Part shown: in pieces, positions 1-11,558 of the stretch
How positions within the stretch are numbered: the stretch's first letter is position 1
Layout of the letters: the number at the start of each line of letters is the position of its first letter
Source: Microbacterium sp. MYb72
GTDB lineage: Bacteria > Actinomycetota > Actinomycetes > Actinomycetales > Microbacteriaceae
NCBI RefSeq assembly: GCF_002979415.1
Contig: NZ_PCOT01000001.1
Location: 124,001-188,000 of the forward strand
DNA: 64,000 bases
Direction: 5' to 3'
Notes under the pieces: model-generated
The model's database searches: none
What the model was told of the DNA's origin: nothing
The model's input: only the letters and a program-made list of their open reading frames with translations
Made by a program: the position numbers and the translations under genes

Positions 1-63
1 AAAGATTCCATATAGGATCAATACCGGTTGCACGCTGCACCCGACATGCGAAGGCGGATGACG

Positions 64-1221
64 ATGACCGATTCAGCGCGCTCCGGACGACACGGAGTCC
101 TCGACGGCGTGCGCGTCGCGGACTTCTCCCGGGTGCTGGCCGGCCCCTACGCCACGATGACTCTGGCCGACTTCGGCGCCGACGTCCTGAAGATCGAGCC
201 GCCGCTCGGCGACGACACCCGGCACTGGCTGCCTCCGATCGACGAGAACGGGATGGCCACCTACTTCGGCAGCGTGAACCGCAACAAGCGCTCTGTCGCG
301 CTCGACCTGACCGACGAGGCGGATCGCGCGCGTGCACTGCGGCTGGCGGCATCCGCCGATGTCGTCGTCGAGAACTTCCGTCCAGGCGTGATGGCGCGTT
401 TCGGCCTGGACCACGACGCCGTGCGCGCGGTTAATCCGGCCGTCGTCTACTGCTCGATCACCGGTTTCGGCGACGGGGCCGGCGCCGCCCTGGCCGGCTA
501 CGACCTGCTCGTGCAGGCCGTGGGAGGGCTGATGTCGATCACCGGAGACCCCGACGGCCCTGCGGCCAAGGCCGGTGTCGCTCTGGTCGACGTGCTGTGC
601 GGGCAGAACGCTGTCGCGGGGATCCTCCTCGCACTCCGCGAGCGCGACCGCAGCGGGGTCGGGCAGCGGATCCAGGTCGACCTCCTGCACAGCCTGCTGT
701 CGGCTCTGACCAACCAGGCCGCCTCCACCCTCGCCACCGGCACGCCCCCGCGGCGCCTCGGCAACGAGCATCCGTCGATCGCGCCGTACGCGCTGTTCCG
801 CGCCGCCGATCGCGACCTCGTGATCGCCGTCGGCAACGACAAGCAGTTCCGCGCGCTGTCCGCGGCGCTCGATCTGGCGGGGCTTCCGACAGATCCGCGC
901 TTCGCGAGCAACGCCGACCGCGTCGCGCACCGCGACGAGCTCACCGCCATCCTCGAGAATCGCCTGGCGACCGCCCCGGCGACGGAGTGGGTCGCGCACC
1001 TGAGCGCCGCGGGCATCCCCGCCGGCCTCGTGAACGACGTGGCCGAGGCCATCGCCTTCGCCGAACGGCTCGGGCTGGACCCGGTCGTCGAGCTCGGCGC
1101 ATCGCGCACGATCGCGAGTCCGATCGGTCTGAGCGAGACCCCCGCGGACTACCGCACCGCGCCCCCTGAACTGAACGACGCGCACCCCGCCGCATGGCTC
1201 ACCGGAGAGGAACTCCCATGA
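64..1221 (+). CDS. CaiB/BaiF family (family III) CoA-transferase
   Basis: Family III CoA-transferase of 385 residues, moving CoA between carboxylic acids through an aspartyl-CoA intermediate. The N-terminal Rossmann signature (LDGVRVADFSRVLAGPYAT, residues 13-31) is followed by GDPDGPAAKAGVALVD, whose Asp176 sits where the catalytic Asp lies. The length is normal for the family. The ATG at 64 is preferred because AAGG (51-54) lies nine bases upstream; ATG 58 and TTG 28 are in frame but poorly spaced. The stop overlaps the next gene by ATGA. Coupling to a glutaryl-CoA-dehydrogenase-like gene suggests glutarate as acceptor (succinyl-CoA:glutarate type). That substrate is inferred from context only. 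Confidence 0.85.
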   Translation: MTDSARSGRHGVLDGVRVADFSRVLAGPYATMTLADFGADVLKIEPPLGDDTRHWLPPIDENGMATYFGSVNRNKRSVALDLTDEADRARALRLAASADVVVENFRPGVMARFGLDHDAVRAVNPAVVYCSITGFGDGAGAALAGYDLLVQAVGGLMSITGDPDGPAAKAGVALVDVLCGQNAVAGILLALRERDRSGVGQRIQVDLLHSLLSALTNQAASTLATGTPPRRLGNEHPSIAPYALFRAADRDLVIAVGNDKQFRALSAALDLAGLPTDPRFASNADRVAHRDELTAILENRLATAPATEWVAHLSAAGIPAGLVNDVAEAIAFAERLGLDPVVELGASRTIASPIGLSETPADYRTAPPELNDAHPAAWLTGEELP

Positions 1222-2408
1222 CACACGCCCCCCGCATCGACACCGTGTTCGACTTCGACGCGCTGCTCACCGACGAAGAACGCGACTGGCAGCAGCGAGC
1301 GCGAGCGTTCGCGCAGGAGCGCATCCAGCCGGTCATCGAGCAGGACTTCGAGGACGCGCACTTCCGTCGAGAGCTGATTCCCGAGCTCGGAGCACAGGGC
1401 TTCCTCGGCATGCACATCAGCGGATACGGATGCGCGGGCGCTGGCGCCGTGTCGTACGGTCTGGTGTGCCTGGAGCTGGAGGCTGCAGACAGCGGCTGGC
1501 GCACCTTCGTATCGGTCCAGGGTTCGCTGGCGATGAGCGCGATCGCCAAGTACGGCTCCGAAGAGCAGAAGCAGCAGTGGCTGCCGCGGATGGCGACGGG
1601 AGAGGCCGTCGGATGCTTCGCCCTCACCGAACCCCAGGGCGGGAGCGACCCCGCAGCGATGACCACCACCGCTCGGCGCGACGGCGACGGCTGGGTGATC
1701 GACGGCGCCAAGCGCTGGATCGGACTGGCGTCGCTCGCCGACGTCGCGATCGTCTGGGCGCGCGTCGACGACCCCGCGTACGGCGAAGGGGGACGCGCGG
1801 TGCGCGGCTTCCTGGTTCCGACGAGCACGCCCGGCTTCACGGCGACGCCGATCGCAGGAAAGCTGTCGATGCGCGCATCCGTGCAGTGCGATGTCACGCT
1901 CGACGGCGTGCGGCTGCCGAGCGACGCGATCCTCCCCGGCGCCGAAGGGCTCTCCGGCCCGTTCGGGTGCCTGAACGAAGCGCGGTACGGGATCATCTGG
2001 GGCGCCATGGGCGCCGCCCGCAGCTGCCTGGAGGCGGCGCTCGAGCGATCGATCTCCCGCGAGGTGTTCGGCAAGCCGATCGGCGCGAACCAGCTCACCC
2101 AGGCCAAGCTCGCCGACATGCTGCTCGAGGTCGAGAAGGGCACGCTCCTCGCGCTGCACCTCGGCAGGCTGAAGGAGCGCGGCGCTCTGACCGCGGCGCA
2201 GATCTCCGTCGGCAAGCTGAACAGCGTGCGCGAGGCGCTGAAGATCGCGCACCAGGCCCGCACGATCCTCGCGGGAGACGGGATCACGAACGAGTTCCCG
2301 GTGATGCGGCATGCCGCCAACCTCGAGTCCGTGCGCACCTACGAGGGCACCGACGAGATCCACCAGCTCGTCATCGGACGCGCCCTGACCGGCCTGAGCG
2401 CGTTCTGA
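1218..2408 (+). CDS. Acyl-CoA dehydrogenase, glutaryl-CoA dehydrogenase-like
   Basis: FAD-dependent acyl-CoA dehydrogenase of 396 residues. It has ALTEPQGGSDPAAMTT (FAD and substrate loop, about residues 136-151) and a C-terminal RTYEGTDEIHQLVIGRALTG block, whose Glu376 matches the catalytic base position in glutaryl-CoA dehydrogenases (YEGT-IH--I-GRA-TG). The expected reaction is oxidative decarboxylation of glutaryl-CoA to crotonyl-CoA, in the cytoplasm. The ATG at 1218 overlaps the upstream TGA and has GGAGAGGAA before it. The next gene starts two bases after this stop, so the three genes form one operon. Another short- or branched-chain acyl-CoA substrate is possible. Confidence 0.85.
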   Translation: MTHAPRIDTVFDFDALLTDEERDWQQRARAFAQERIQPVIEQDFEDAHFRRELIPELGAQGFLGMHISGYGCAGAGAVSYGLVCLELEAADSGWRTFVSVQGSLAMSAIAKYGSEEQKQQWLPRMATGEAVGCFALTEPQGGSDPAAMTTTARRDGDGWVIDGAKRWIGLASLADVAIVWARVDDPAYGEGGRAVRGFLVPTSTPGFTATPIAGKLSMRASVQCDVTLDGVRLPSDAILPGAEGLSGPFGCLNEARYGIIWGAMGAARSCLEAALERSISREVFGKPIGANQLTQAKLADMLLEVEKGTLLALHLGRLKERGALTAAQISVGKLNSVREALKIAHQARTILAGDGITNEFPVMRHAANLESVRTYEGTDEIHQLVIGRALTGLSAF

Positions 2409-2409
2409 C

Positions 2410-3858
2410 ATGAGTGCGCACGATGCCATGGAGGATGCCGTCCTCGCTGCCGCCCGTTCCGGCCTCGCCGAGTCCTCGCGCGCCGATCGCGCGGTGTGGC
2501 TGCGCGCGATCGCCGATGCGCTCACCGCGCACGCCGACGAGCTGATCGCCCTCGCCCACGTCGAGACCCATCTGAGCCTCGCGAGACTCGGCGGAGAAGT
2601 CGTGCGCACCGCCACCCAGTTGCGCTTCTTCGCCGACGTGATCAGCGAGGGCTCCTACCTGGAGGCCACGTTGGACAGCCCTGACCCCGCACTGATCCCG
2701 CCTCGGCCCGACCTGCGCCGCATCCTGCGGCCGCTCGGGGTGGTCGCGGTGTTCGCCGCGTCGAACTTCCCGTTCGCGTTCTCCGTGCTCGGCAACGACA
2801 CCGCCTCAGCGCTGGCCGCGGGCTGCCCCGTCGTCGTGAAAGCCCACCCGGGCCACCCCGGGCTGTCCCGCCGGGTGGCCGAGATCGCCCGCGAGGCGCT
2901 CGTCGCCGCGAACGGCCCCGCAGACGCGCTGACGCTCGTGGAGGGCGTCAGCGCAGGAGCCGCACTCGTCCAGCATCCGCTCATCGCCGCCGTCGGATTC
3001 ACCGGATCCACCCGCGGAGGGCGCGCGCTGTTCGACCTCACCTCCGCCCGCCGCGCGCCGATCCCGTTCTACGGCGAGCTCGGCTCGGTGAATCCGGTCG
3101 TGATCACGCCGCGGGCGGTCGCGGCATCCGGCGCCGGCATCGCGGCCGGCCTGGCCGGCTCGTTCACGCGCGACGGCGGGCAGTACTGCACCAAGCCGGG
3201 GCTGGTGTTCGTGCCGCCGAGCGCCGAGTTCGACGAGGCGCTGACCGCAGCCGTCGCCGCGTCAGCCGGGCAGCAACTGCTCACCAGCGGGATCTCCTCC
3301 GCGTTCGGGGAGGGCGCGGCGGAGCTCGAGGCGGAAGCCGACGTGGAGGTTCTCGCGCAGGCGCCGTCCGTGGACGGGGAGGCCGCGCCCGTGGTCGCCG
3401 CGATCGGCGCCGACGCCTTCCTCGCAGAGCCGGAGAGGTTCCAGCAGGAGCACTTCGGTCCGCTCACCCTGCTGGTGCGGTACGACTCCGCCGCACAGCT
3501 CGACGCCGCCCTGGCCGTGCTCGAGGGGAGCCTGACCGGCACGGTCTGGTACGCACCGGACGACGACGATGACGCTCTCGTCTCGGCGGCGACGACGGCG
3601 CTGTCACGGATCGCCGGGCGCGTGCTCTACAACGGCTGGCCGACCGGCGTCGCGATCGCGTGGAGCCAGCACCACGGCGGCCCCTGGCCGGCATCCACGG
3701 CGTCCGTGCACACCTCGGTCGGGGCGACGGCGATCCGACGATTCCTCACTCCGATCGCGTACCAGGACGCCCCGCAGAGCGTGCTCCCGGCGGAGCTGCG
3801 CGACGGCAACCCGCTGTCGGTGCCGCGTCGCGAGGACGGACGTCCGGTCGGGGGCTGA
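2410..3858 (+). CDS. Aldehyde dehydrogenase (2,5-dioxovalerate / semialdehyde type)
   Basis: NAD(P)-dependent aldehyde dehydrogenase of 482 residues. Visible landmarks are NFPFAFSVLGND (119-130), Lys144 in VVVKAHPGHP, the cofactor loop GFTGSTRGG (196-204), general-base Glu223 in YGELGS, and nucleophile Cys260 in GGQYCTKPG. These features fit the alpha-ketoglutaric-semialdehyde dehydrogenase subgroup, which also accepts glutarate semialdehyde. As third gene of the operon it may oxidise the aldehyde made by the neighbouring amine oxidase route to glutarate, feeding the two genes before it. That role is inferred. Confidence 0.8.
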   Translation: MSAHDAMEDAVLAAARSGLAESSRADRAVWLRAIADALTAHADELIALAHVETHLSLARLGGEVVRTATQLRFFADVISEGSYLEATLDSPDPALIPPRPDLRRILRPLGVVAVFAASNFPFAFSVLGNDTASALAAGCPVVVKAHPGHPGLSRRVAEIAREALVAANGPADALTLVEGVSAGAALVQHPLIAAVGFTGSTRGGRALFDLTSARRAPIPFYGELGSVNPVVITPRAVAASGAGIAAGLAGSFTRDGGQYCTKPGLVFVPPSAEFDEALTAAVAASAGQQLLTSGISSAFGEGAAELEAEADVEVLAQAPSVDGEAAPVVAAIGADAFLAEPERFQQEHFGPLTLLVRYDSAAQLDAALAVLEGSLTGTVWYAPDDDDDALVSAATTALSRIAGRVLYNGWPTGVAIAWSQHHGGPWPASTASVHTSVGATAIRRFLTPIAYQDAPQSVLPAELRDGNPLSVPRREDGRPVGG

Positions 3859-3874
3859 CCCGCTGCGGAGGAAC

Positions 3875-3910
3875 GACGAAGGGCGGTGCCGATCGGCACT
3901 GCCCTTCGTC
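3875..3910. terminator. Bidirectional terminator hairpin
   Basis: The arms 3875-3892 and 3893-3910 pair over 18 positions with a single mismatch (G3885/T3900). The hairpin lies between the convergent stops of the dehydrogenase (3858) and the amine oxidase (3925), so it can end both transcripts. There is no long T-run. Confidence 0.75.
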
Positions 3911-3924
3911 CTGTCGCGTCGAGG

Positions 3925-5346
3925 TCACACGCGTTCGGAAAGAGCCTCCACGATCCGCGCTGCCGTGTCCGTGCCGATCCGTACACCGCCGTCGACGTGC
4001 TGGTATCCGCTGCCCTGGATGTCGCTGCTCGCGAAGAACATCGGCCCGACCGGCTGGTTCTGCTGGTGACCCCAGCGGCTCAGACCGCCCAGATCGTAGC
4101 TCGTGGCGAATGCTCCGCGGGTCCACTGCTCGCTCCCCCAGTCGGAGACGTAGGAGGCCACGGGCTGCGTCGCCTCCTCGCCGAAGTACGCGGCGAACGA
4201 GTTCAGGATCGCGCGGCGACGTTCCTCCTCAGGGAGCGCCCAGGCGCGGTCCGCGGCCTCCCCCGCGATGAATCCGACGAGCATTCCTCTGCTCTCGTGC
4301 GGAGAGCTGTTGTCGTAGACCTCGCAGACGAGCTCGTGGGAGGCGAAGCCGGTCCCACTGAGACCTCGATCGCGCCAGAAGGGACGATCGTAGGCGGCCT
4401 GCACCTTGATCACGAGACCCATCGACACGTGCTGATGAGCGACCTGCCTCTCTCTCGGCAGCTCCGGCACGTAGTCGATGCGCGAGTACAGGTTCGGCGG
4501 GACCGCCACGACCGCGAAGCGCGCCCGCACCCGCAGTCCGTCGCTGACGGCGAGCACCTCACCGGGTGCGCCGTCGCCGTCCGCACTCCAGTGCAGCGAG
4601 CGCACGGGGGCGTTCACGCGCACGACGTCCGCGCCCAGTTCGGCGGCGATCTGCTCCGAGACCGACTGCATGCCTCCGACCACGCGCTCGTCCAGCAGCA
4701 GATCCTCGTCGATGAGGTTTCCGAAGTTCTCCGCCGAGGCGATCATCAGCAGCGCCTGCAGCACGGAGAAGGCATGTGCAGGCTTGGTGAGCATTCCGGC
4801 GGCGATGTAGTGCTCGACGATGCGACGGGCCTGAGGGTCACCGGAATGCTCGGAGAGCCAGGTGGCGAACGAGATCCGATCCAGCTCCGCCGCCCGAGGG
4901 TGCGCCCAGGGCGCGCTCACGTCCATCTGCGCCGCCAGCTCGTCCAGCCCCTCGACCAGACGCCCGATCTCGGCAAGCGTGGCCGGAGCGACCGGGAAGT
5001 CCCCGTCGAACTCGTGGCGCACCCCGTCGGGGGTCACGAAGACGGAGTCGCCCTCTCGGTACCGGCGGAAGGTCTCCTTGCCCAGCTCGGCGAGCAGGTC
5101 CTTCAGCGCAGTCTGCTCGACCGAGATCCACTGCCCGCCGATCTCGAAGAACGAGCCGTCGATCGTCTGAGACCAGGTGCGTCCGCCCACGCGATCCCTG
5201 GCCTCGAGCACGGCGACCGAATGCCCGGCCTGCGTCAGGCGGCGCGCGGTGACGAGACCGGATATGCCCGCACCGATCACCACGACGTCACGGTCGAGGA
5301 CCTCCGTTTCGTCCACGTCTCCGGCAGTGGCTCGTGCACCCGTCAT
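3925..5346 (-). CDS. FAD-dependent amine oxidase, putrescine-oxidase-like
   Basis: Flavin monoamine oxidase family protein of 473 residues. The dinucleotide fold VVVIGAGISGLVTARRL begins at residue 21, with Glu48 as ribose ligand and RVGGRTWS at 52-59. The C-terminal FAD-binding block SSDIQGSGYQHVDGGVRIG resembles actinobacterial putrescine oxidases, which deaminate putrescine or cadaverine to aminoaldehydes with release of H2O2. The length agrees with those enzymes. There is no signal peptide, so it is cytoplasmic. The start has AGAGGAAG upstream. It is divergent from a TetR gene and convergent with the semialdehyde dehydrogenase operon. The substrate is not proven by sequence. Confidence 0.82.
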   Translation of the reverse strand: MTGARATAGDVDETEVLDRDVVVIGAGISGLVTARRLTQAGHSVAVLEARDRVGGRTWSQTIDGSFFEIGGQWISVEQTALKDLLAELGKETFRRYREGDSVFVTPDGVRHEFDGDFPVAPATLAEIGRLVEGLDELAAQMDVSAPWAHPRAAELDRISFATWLSEHSGDPQARRIVEHYIAAGMLTKPAHAFSVLQALLMIASAENFGNLIDEDLLLDERVVGGMQSVSEQIAAELGADVVRVNAPVRSLHWSADGDGAPGEVLAVSDGLRVRARFAVVAVPPNLYSRIDYVPELPRERQVAHQHVSMGLVIKVQAAYDRPFWRDRGLSGTGFASHELVCEVYDNSSPHESRGMLVGFIAGEAADRAWALPEEERRRAILNSFAAYFGEEATQPVASYVSDWGSEQWTRGAFATSYDLGGLSRWGHQQNQPVGPMFFASSDIQGSGYQHVDGGVRIGTDTAARIVEALSERV

Positions 5347-5536
5347 GGTCTTCCTCTCGCTCCGGACCGCGCAGGGCGGACCCGCTCACAGCGTGGCCGG
5401 AGTACCGAGCCGAATCAGCGCTGATGGCCCTCCGAGCCTAGGCAAGCGGTCGCATCACGCTCCAGGAGATCACCGGGAACGTACATTTATCGGCCCTAGG
5501 AGCGCATAGAATCAGCTCAAGCTCACTTCAAATCGT

Positions 5537-5546
5537 TCATTAATGA
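5537..5546. promoter_or_regulatory. Candidate TetR operator palindrome
   Basis: TCATTAATGA is a perfect 10-base palindrome seven bases before the TetR start codon, in the 206-base region between the divergent oxidase and regulator genes. It is a plausible autoregulatory operator. A 10-mer alone is weak evidence. Confidence 0.35.
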
Positions 5547-5552
5547 GGGCCC

Positions 5553-6248
5553 ATGTCGACATCGCGTGCCGCCGCTGCGCCGTCCGTCCGGCGCGCGCCG
5601 GGAAGGCCCCGCGAGCGCGTGCTCGATCGCGACCTGATCGCCGAGGCGGCGTTCGCCGAGATCCGCGCCGCGGGGATCCGCGGACTCACGATGCGTGCGC
5701 TCGCGCGACGACTGGGGGTGACTCCCAGTGCCCTCTACAACCACGTCTCCTCCCGTGACGACGTGCTGGCGCTGCTGCAGGAGCGCTTCGCTGCGACCGT
5801 GGACACGACAGGCTTCGGCGTCGTGCCCCTTCGCGAGGCGCTCTCCCGCTGGGCCTGGAGCTATCTGGAGAGTCTTCGCGCACGTCCGGAGCTGGTGCCG
5901 CTCATCGTCGCGGTCCCTCTGGCTCATACGCCCTACACGGCGCTGATGTATCAGCGCGTGGTGACCGGGTTCACCGAGGCGGGATGGCCGGACGAGAGCA
6001 TCATCACCGCGATGAGCATCCTGGAGACCTACATCTTCGGCGCCACCGCCGATTCGGACTCCCCGGATGACGTGTATCAGCCCAAGGATCCGGGCCGCTC
6101 TCCCGTGCTGGCGCGTACGGCGACGGCGTTCGCCGCCACGGTGGCCGAACGCGACCTGCCACCGCGTGACCTGCTGTTCACGATCGGCCTCGATGCGCTC
6201 CTGACCGGGATGCACCACCGCTGGGGGGCGAGCGGACGCGCCCGTTGA
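5553..6248 (+). CDS. TetR/AcrR family transcriptional regulator
   Basis: Regulator of 231 residues with a TetR-type N-terminal helix-turn-helix: the region 29-70 contains LTMRALARRLGVTPSALYNHVSSRDDV. The C-terminal ligand domain is of the TetR_C class and not specific. An Ala/Arg-rich basic tail (residues 1-22) precedes the domain. The gene is divergent from the amine oxidase, so it probably represses that gene or the diamine/glutarate genes. An alternative upstream ATG at 5543 is in another frame and was rejected. Confidence 0.85.
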   Translation: MSTSRAAAAPSVRRAPGRPRERVLDRDLIAEAAFAEIRAAGIRGLTMRALARRLGVTPSALYNHVSSRDDVLALLQERFAATVDTTGFGVVPLREALSRWAWSYLESLRARPELVPLIVAVPLAHTPYTALMYQRVVTGFTEAGWPDESIITAMSILETYIFGATADSDSPDDVYQPKDPGRSPVLARTATAFAATVAERDLPPRDLLFTIGLDALLTGMHHRWGASGRAR

Positions 6249-6265
6249 CGCAGAACACGGCGGAC

Positions 6266-6325
6266 ACGACGAAGGCCCCAGGGTGTTCGCTCGGCTCGAG
6301 CGAACACCCTGGGGCCTTTCGTCGT
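6266..6325. terminator. Strong bidirectional terminator
   Basis: A near-perfect stem joins 6266-6293 to 6297-6325 with a three-base loop and one bulged T. It is about 28 base pairs and reads ACGAC...GTCGT at its base. It separates the convergent TetR gene and nrdF. Confidence 0.85.
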
Positions 6326-6353
6326 CACAGACTCTGCGACTGATCGGCTCGGT

Positions 6354-9506
<3,153 letters not shown>

Positions 9507-9510
<4 letters not shown>

Positions 9511-9959
9511 TGCGTCCTGCTCGTCAACTGTGGTACCCACCGTCGCTCCAATCCGTCGGTCACCCGATCGACATCGTCCTGTGTGCCGAAGATTTCGAGC
9601 CGGTACAAGTGAGGCACGTGGCACTTGCGGCTGATGATTTCGCCGGCGAGGCAGAAGGACTCGCCGAAGTTGGTGTTGCCCGCGGAGATGACTCCGCGGA
9701 TGTGACGCCGGTTGTTCTCGTCGTTGAGGAACCGGATCACCTGTTTGGGCACGGCTCCGCGCTCGACGCCGCGCCCCTCACCCCCGCCATAGGTGGGGGT
9801 GACGAGCACGAACGGCTCGTCGATGACGAGCGGTTCTTCCTGCGGTCGAAGCGGAATACGACGGGCCGGAAGCCCGAGCTTCTCGACGAAGCGTGCGGTG
9901 TTGCCCGACACGCTGGAGAAGTAGACCAGGAGCGGCGCAGCGGTCGCGACGGCGCTCAT
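9507..9959 (-). CDS. nrdI: NrdI flavodoxin-like protein
   Basis: FMN-binding flavodoxin-like protein of 150 residues that supplies oxidant for manganese-tyrosyl cofactor assembly in NrdF. The phosphate loop [15 protein letters not shown] is at about residues 14-28, the glycine-rich [11 protein letters not shown] loop lies near 54-64, and [21 protein letters not shown] follows. It sits six bases after the nrdH stop and overlaps nrdE by four bases. Confidence 0.96.
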
Positions 9960-9965
9960 GGGTGA

Positions 9966-10199
9966 TCAGGCCAGACGGGACGCGAGCTCGTCGATCTTGT
10001 CGGGACGGAAGCCCGACCAGTGGTCTTCATCGGTCACGACGACCGGCGCCTGCATGTAGCCGAGCGACTTGACCTGCTCGAGCGCCGCCGGGTCCTCCGA
10101 CAGGTCGTGGATCTCGTACTCGATGCCCTTGGCATCCAGCGCACGATAGGTGGCGTTGCACTGAACGCAGGAAGGCTTCGTGTAGACCGTGATCGACAT
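9966..10199 (-). CDS. nrdH: NrdH glutaredoxin-like redoxin
   Basis: Small redoxin of 77 residues that reduces NrdE. The active site is CVQC in YTKPSCVQCNATYRAL. The thioredoxin-reductase-linked signature WSGFRPDKI follows near the end. The ATG at 10199 is used because GAGGGG lies seven bases upstream; an earlier in-frame ATG (10214) lacks this. It is the first gene of nrdHIEF. Confidence 0.95.
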   Translation of the reverse strand: MSITVYTKPSCVQCNATYRALDAKGIEYEIHDLSEDPAALEQVKSLGYMQAPVVVTDEDHWSGFRPDKIDELASRLA

Positions 10200-10214
10200 C
10201 GTGAATCCCCTCAA

Positions 10215-10529
10215 ATCTCTGGTTTATCCGGCAGACCCCCGCCGGGAGTTCAATACTACATATAGGGACGGACATTGGAGGCGACCACAAGGGGTAGTAG
10301 TTACATCCGTGTAGTTTTCCACCGTTCTCCACCGATACAACACAGGTTCTCCACCGTTTCTTCCACAGCCCCGAGGGTGTCGAACCGGGCGTCGAAACGC
10401 GTAATCTCGCGGCTCCGGAGAGCCCCGCTCGGATCCATCCACAGGGGGCACGCTACGCGCGGCATCCGACATTCGATTTTCTGTGGAAACTGCGTTCCGG
10501 CGTGTCGCGGCGTGTCCGCGACACGAACC
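10215..10529. other. 315-base gene-free control region upstream of nrdHIEF
   Basis: This stretch separates the acetyltransferase stop from nrdH. It holds the NrdR-box-like site and six DnaA-box-like 9-mers at 10315, 10325, 10347, 10359, 10435 (plus) and 10482-10490 (minus). Each matches TTATCCACA at seven of nine positions. I see no gene or RNA in it. Confidence 0.5.
10255..10266 (-). promoter_or_regulatory. NrdR-box-like site upstream of nrdH
   Basis: ACTACATATAGG matches the core of the NrdR box (ACWAYATATWGT, as I recall the consensus) at 11 of 12 positions and is 56 bases upstream of nrdH. NrdR is the ATP/dATP-responsive repressor of ribonucleotide reductase genes. A second, poor candidate (GTTACATCCGTGTAGT, 10300-10315) lies 47 bases away. 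Confidence 0.55.
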
Positions 10530-11390
10530 TCAGCGCACCGACGGACGACGCTGCCAGGTGGTCGTGACGGGCCGGTAGCCGAGGCGCGACCAGAACGGCC
10601 CCGACTGCGGATTCGCCACCGAGTAGTCGAGCCGCACGGAGCCCGCGCCCTCCCCCGTGAGGATGCCGTGGACGGCGTCGACCACCCTCCGGCCGAGCCC
10701 GGCGCCGCGCGCATCCGGGGCGAGGTACATGGCGTCGAGGTAGGCGCGAGGCGGAGAGCCGGGCGTCTCCGAGTCGGGGAAGGCGTGCACGTAGCCGAGC
10801 GCCGCGCCGTCCTGCTCGATCAGCCATGTCCAGTCCGGCCAGGACCGCAGTCGATCCGTCATCGACGCCAGAAGCAGTTGCTCCGCCCCCTGCCTGCGGA
10901 ACACGGCGCCGAAGTCGGCCTCATGGGAGAGGAGAAGGGCGTCGAAGGCGGCGAGCGCCGGGGCGTCGGATGCCGAGGCCGCACGCAGCAGCGCCCCGTC
11001 TCCGAGTCCGTGCGTGGCGGCGAGTCCGTGCGCGGCATCCGATCGGCCGGAGGAGGACAGCCTGCGGACCGCGTCGATCGTGACGGGAGCGAAGCCCCTC
11101 GTCAGCAGGGCGAGGACGAGGTCCGTGTCGTCGCTCGGCAGCCGCACCGTGCAGGACGACTCCTCATCACCGGGCTCCTCGACGGCGAGCACGTCGTCCA
11201 GCCAGACGTCGAGAACCTCCCCCACGGCCACGCGGCGGGCATCCCGGTCGCCGTCTCCGCAGCTCAGCTCGAGGGTGTGGCGACGCAGCGCGCCCCACAG
11301 GGCCTCCGCCTCGTCGGCGCGGAAGGAGGAGAATCCGGCCGTCGCCTCGGCCGGAACAGCTCCTCGTCGAGCTCTCAGCACCTCGGCCAT
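10530..11390 (-). CDS. GNAT family N-acetyltransferase
   Basis: Protein of 286 residues. The C-terminal half is a GNAT domain: YLDAMYLAPDARGAGLGRRVVDAV (217-240) carries the acetyl-CoA pyrophosphate loop RGAGLG (228-233), followed by NPQSGPFWSRLGYRPV near the end. The N-terminal 120 residues are unassigned and may be a degenerate second GNAT domain. GAGGAGGACC precedes the ATG. The substrate is unknown. It is transcribed toward nrdH but separated by 315 bases. Confidence 0.75.
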   Translation of the reverse strand: MAEVLRARRGAVPAEATAGFSSFRADEAEALWGALRRHTLELSCGDGDRDARRVAVGEVLDVWLDDVLAVEEPGDEESSCTVRLPSDDTDLVLALLTRGFAPVTIDAVRRLSSSGRSDAAHGLAATHGLGDGALLRAASASDAPALAAFDALLLSHEADFGAVFRRQGAEQLLLASMTDRLRSWPDWTWLIEQDGAALGYVHAFPDSETPGSPPRAYLDAMYLAPDARGAGLGRRVVDAVHGILTGEGAGSVRLDYSVANPQSGPFWSRLGYRPVTTTWQRRPSVR

Positions 11391-11546
11391 CGGGTCCTCC
11401 TCGGCGACCCGACCGGGCGCCGGGTCCGCGGTCCAGGTTCGCGCGCGTGCCCGCGAGTGAGCAAGAGGACGCGATCAGCCGTTCACCGGGAGGCAAGCGC
11501 CGTGCGCGACCGCACACGCGGGTTCCTCCGTGTCCCCGCCGCCCGG

Positions 11547-11558
11547 TAGCGTTGACCC
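11547..11558 (+). promoter_or_regulatory. Leaderless promoter of the MFS gene
   Basis: The -10-like hexamer TAGCGT (11547-11552) is followed by six bases and then the GTG start at 11559. No ribosome binding site is present. This is typical of actinobacterial leaderless transcripts. Confidence 0.5.

Noticed and set aside
5543..5758. Alternative small ORF at the TetR gene start
   Set aside because: Out of frame with the TetR protein, Arg-rich, and inside a well-supported gene.
10300..10315. Second NrdR box
   Set aside because: GTTACATCCGTGTAGT has imperfect symmetry and lies 47 bases from the first box, so support is too weak to annotate separately.
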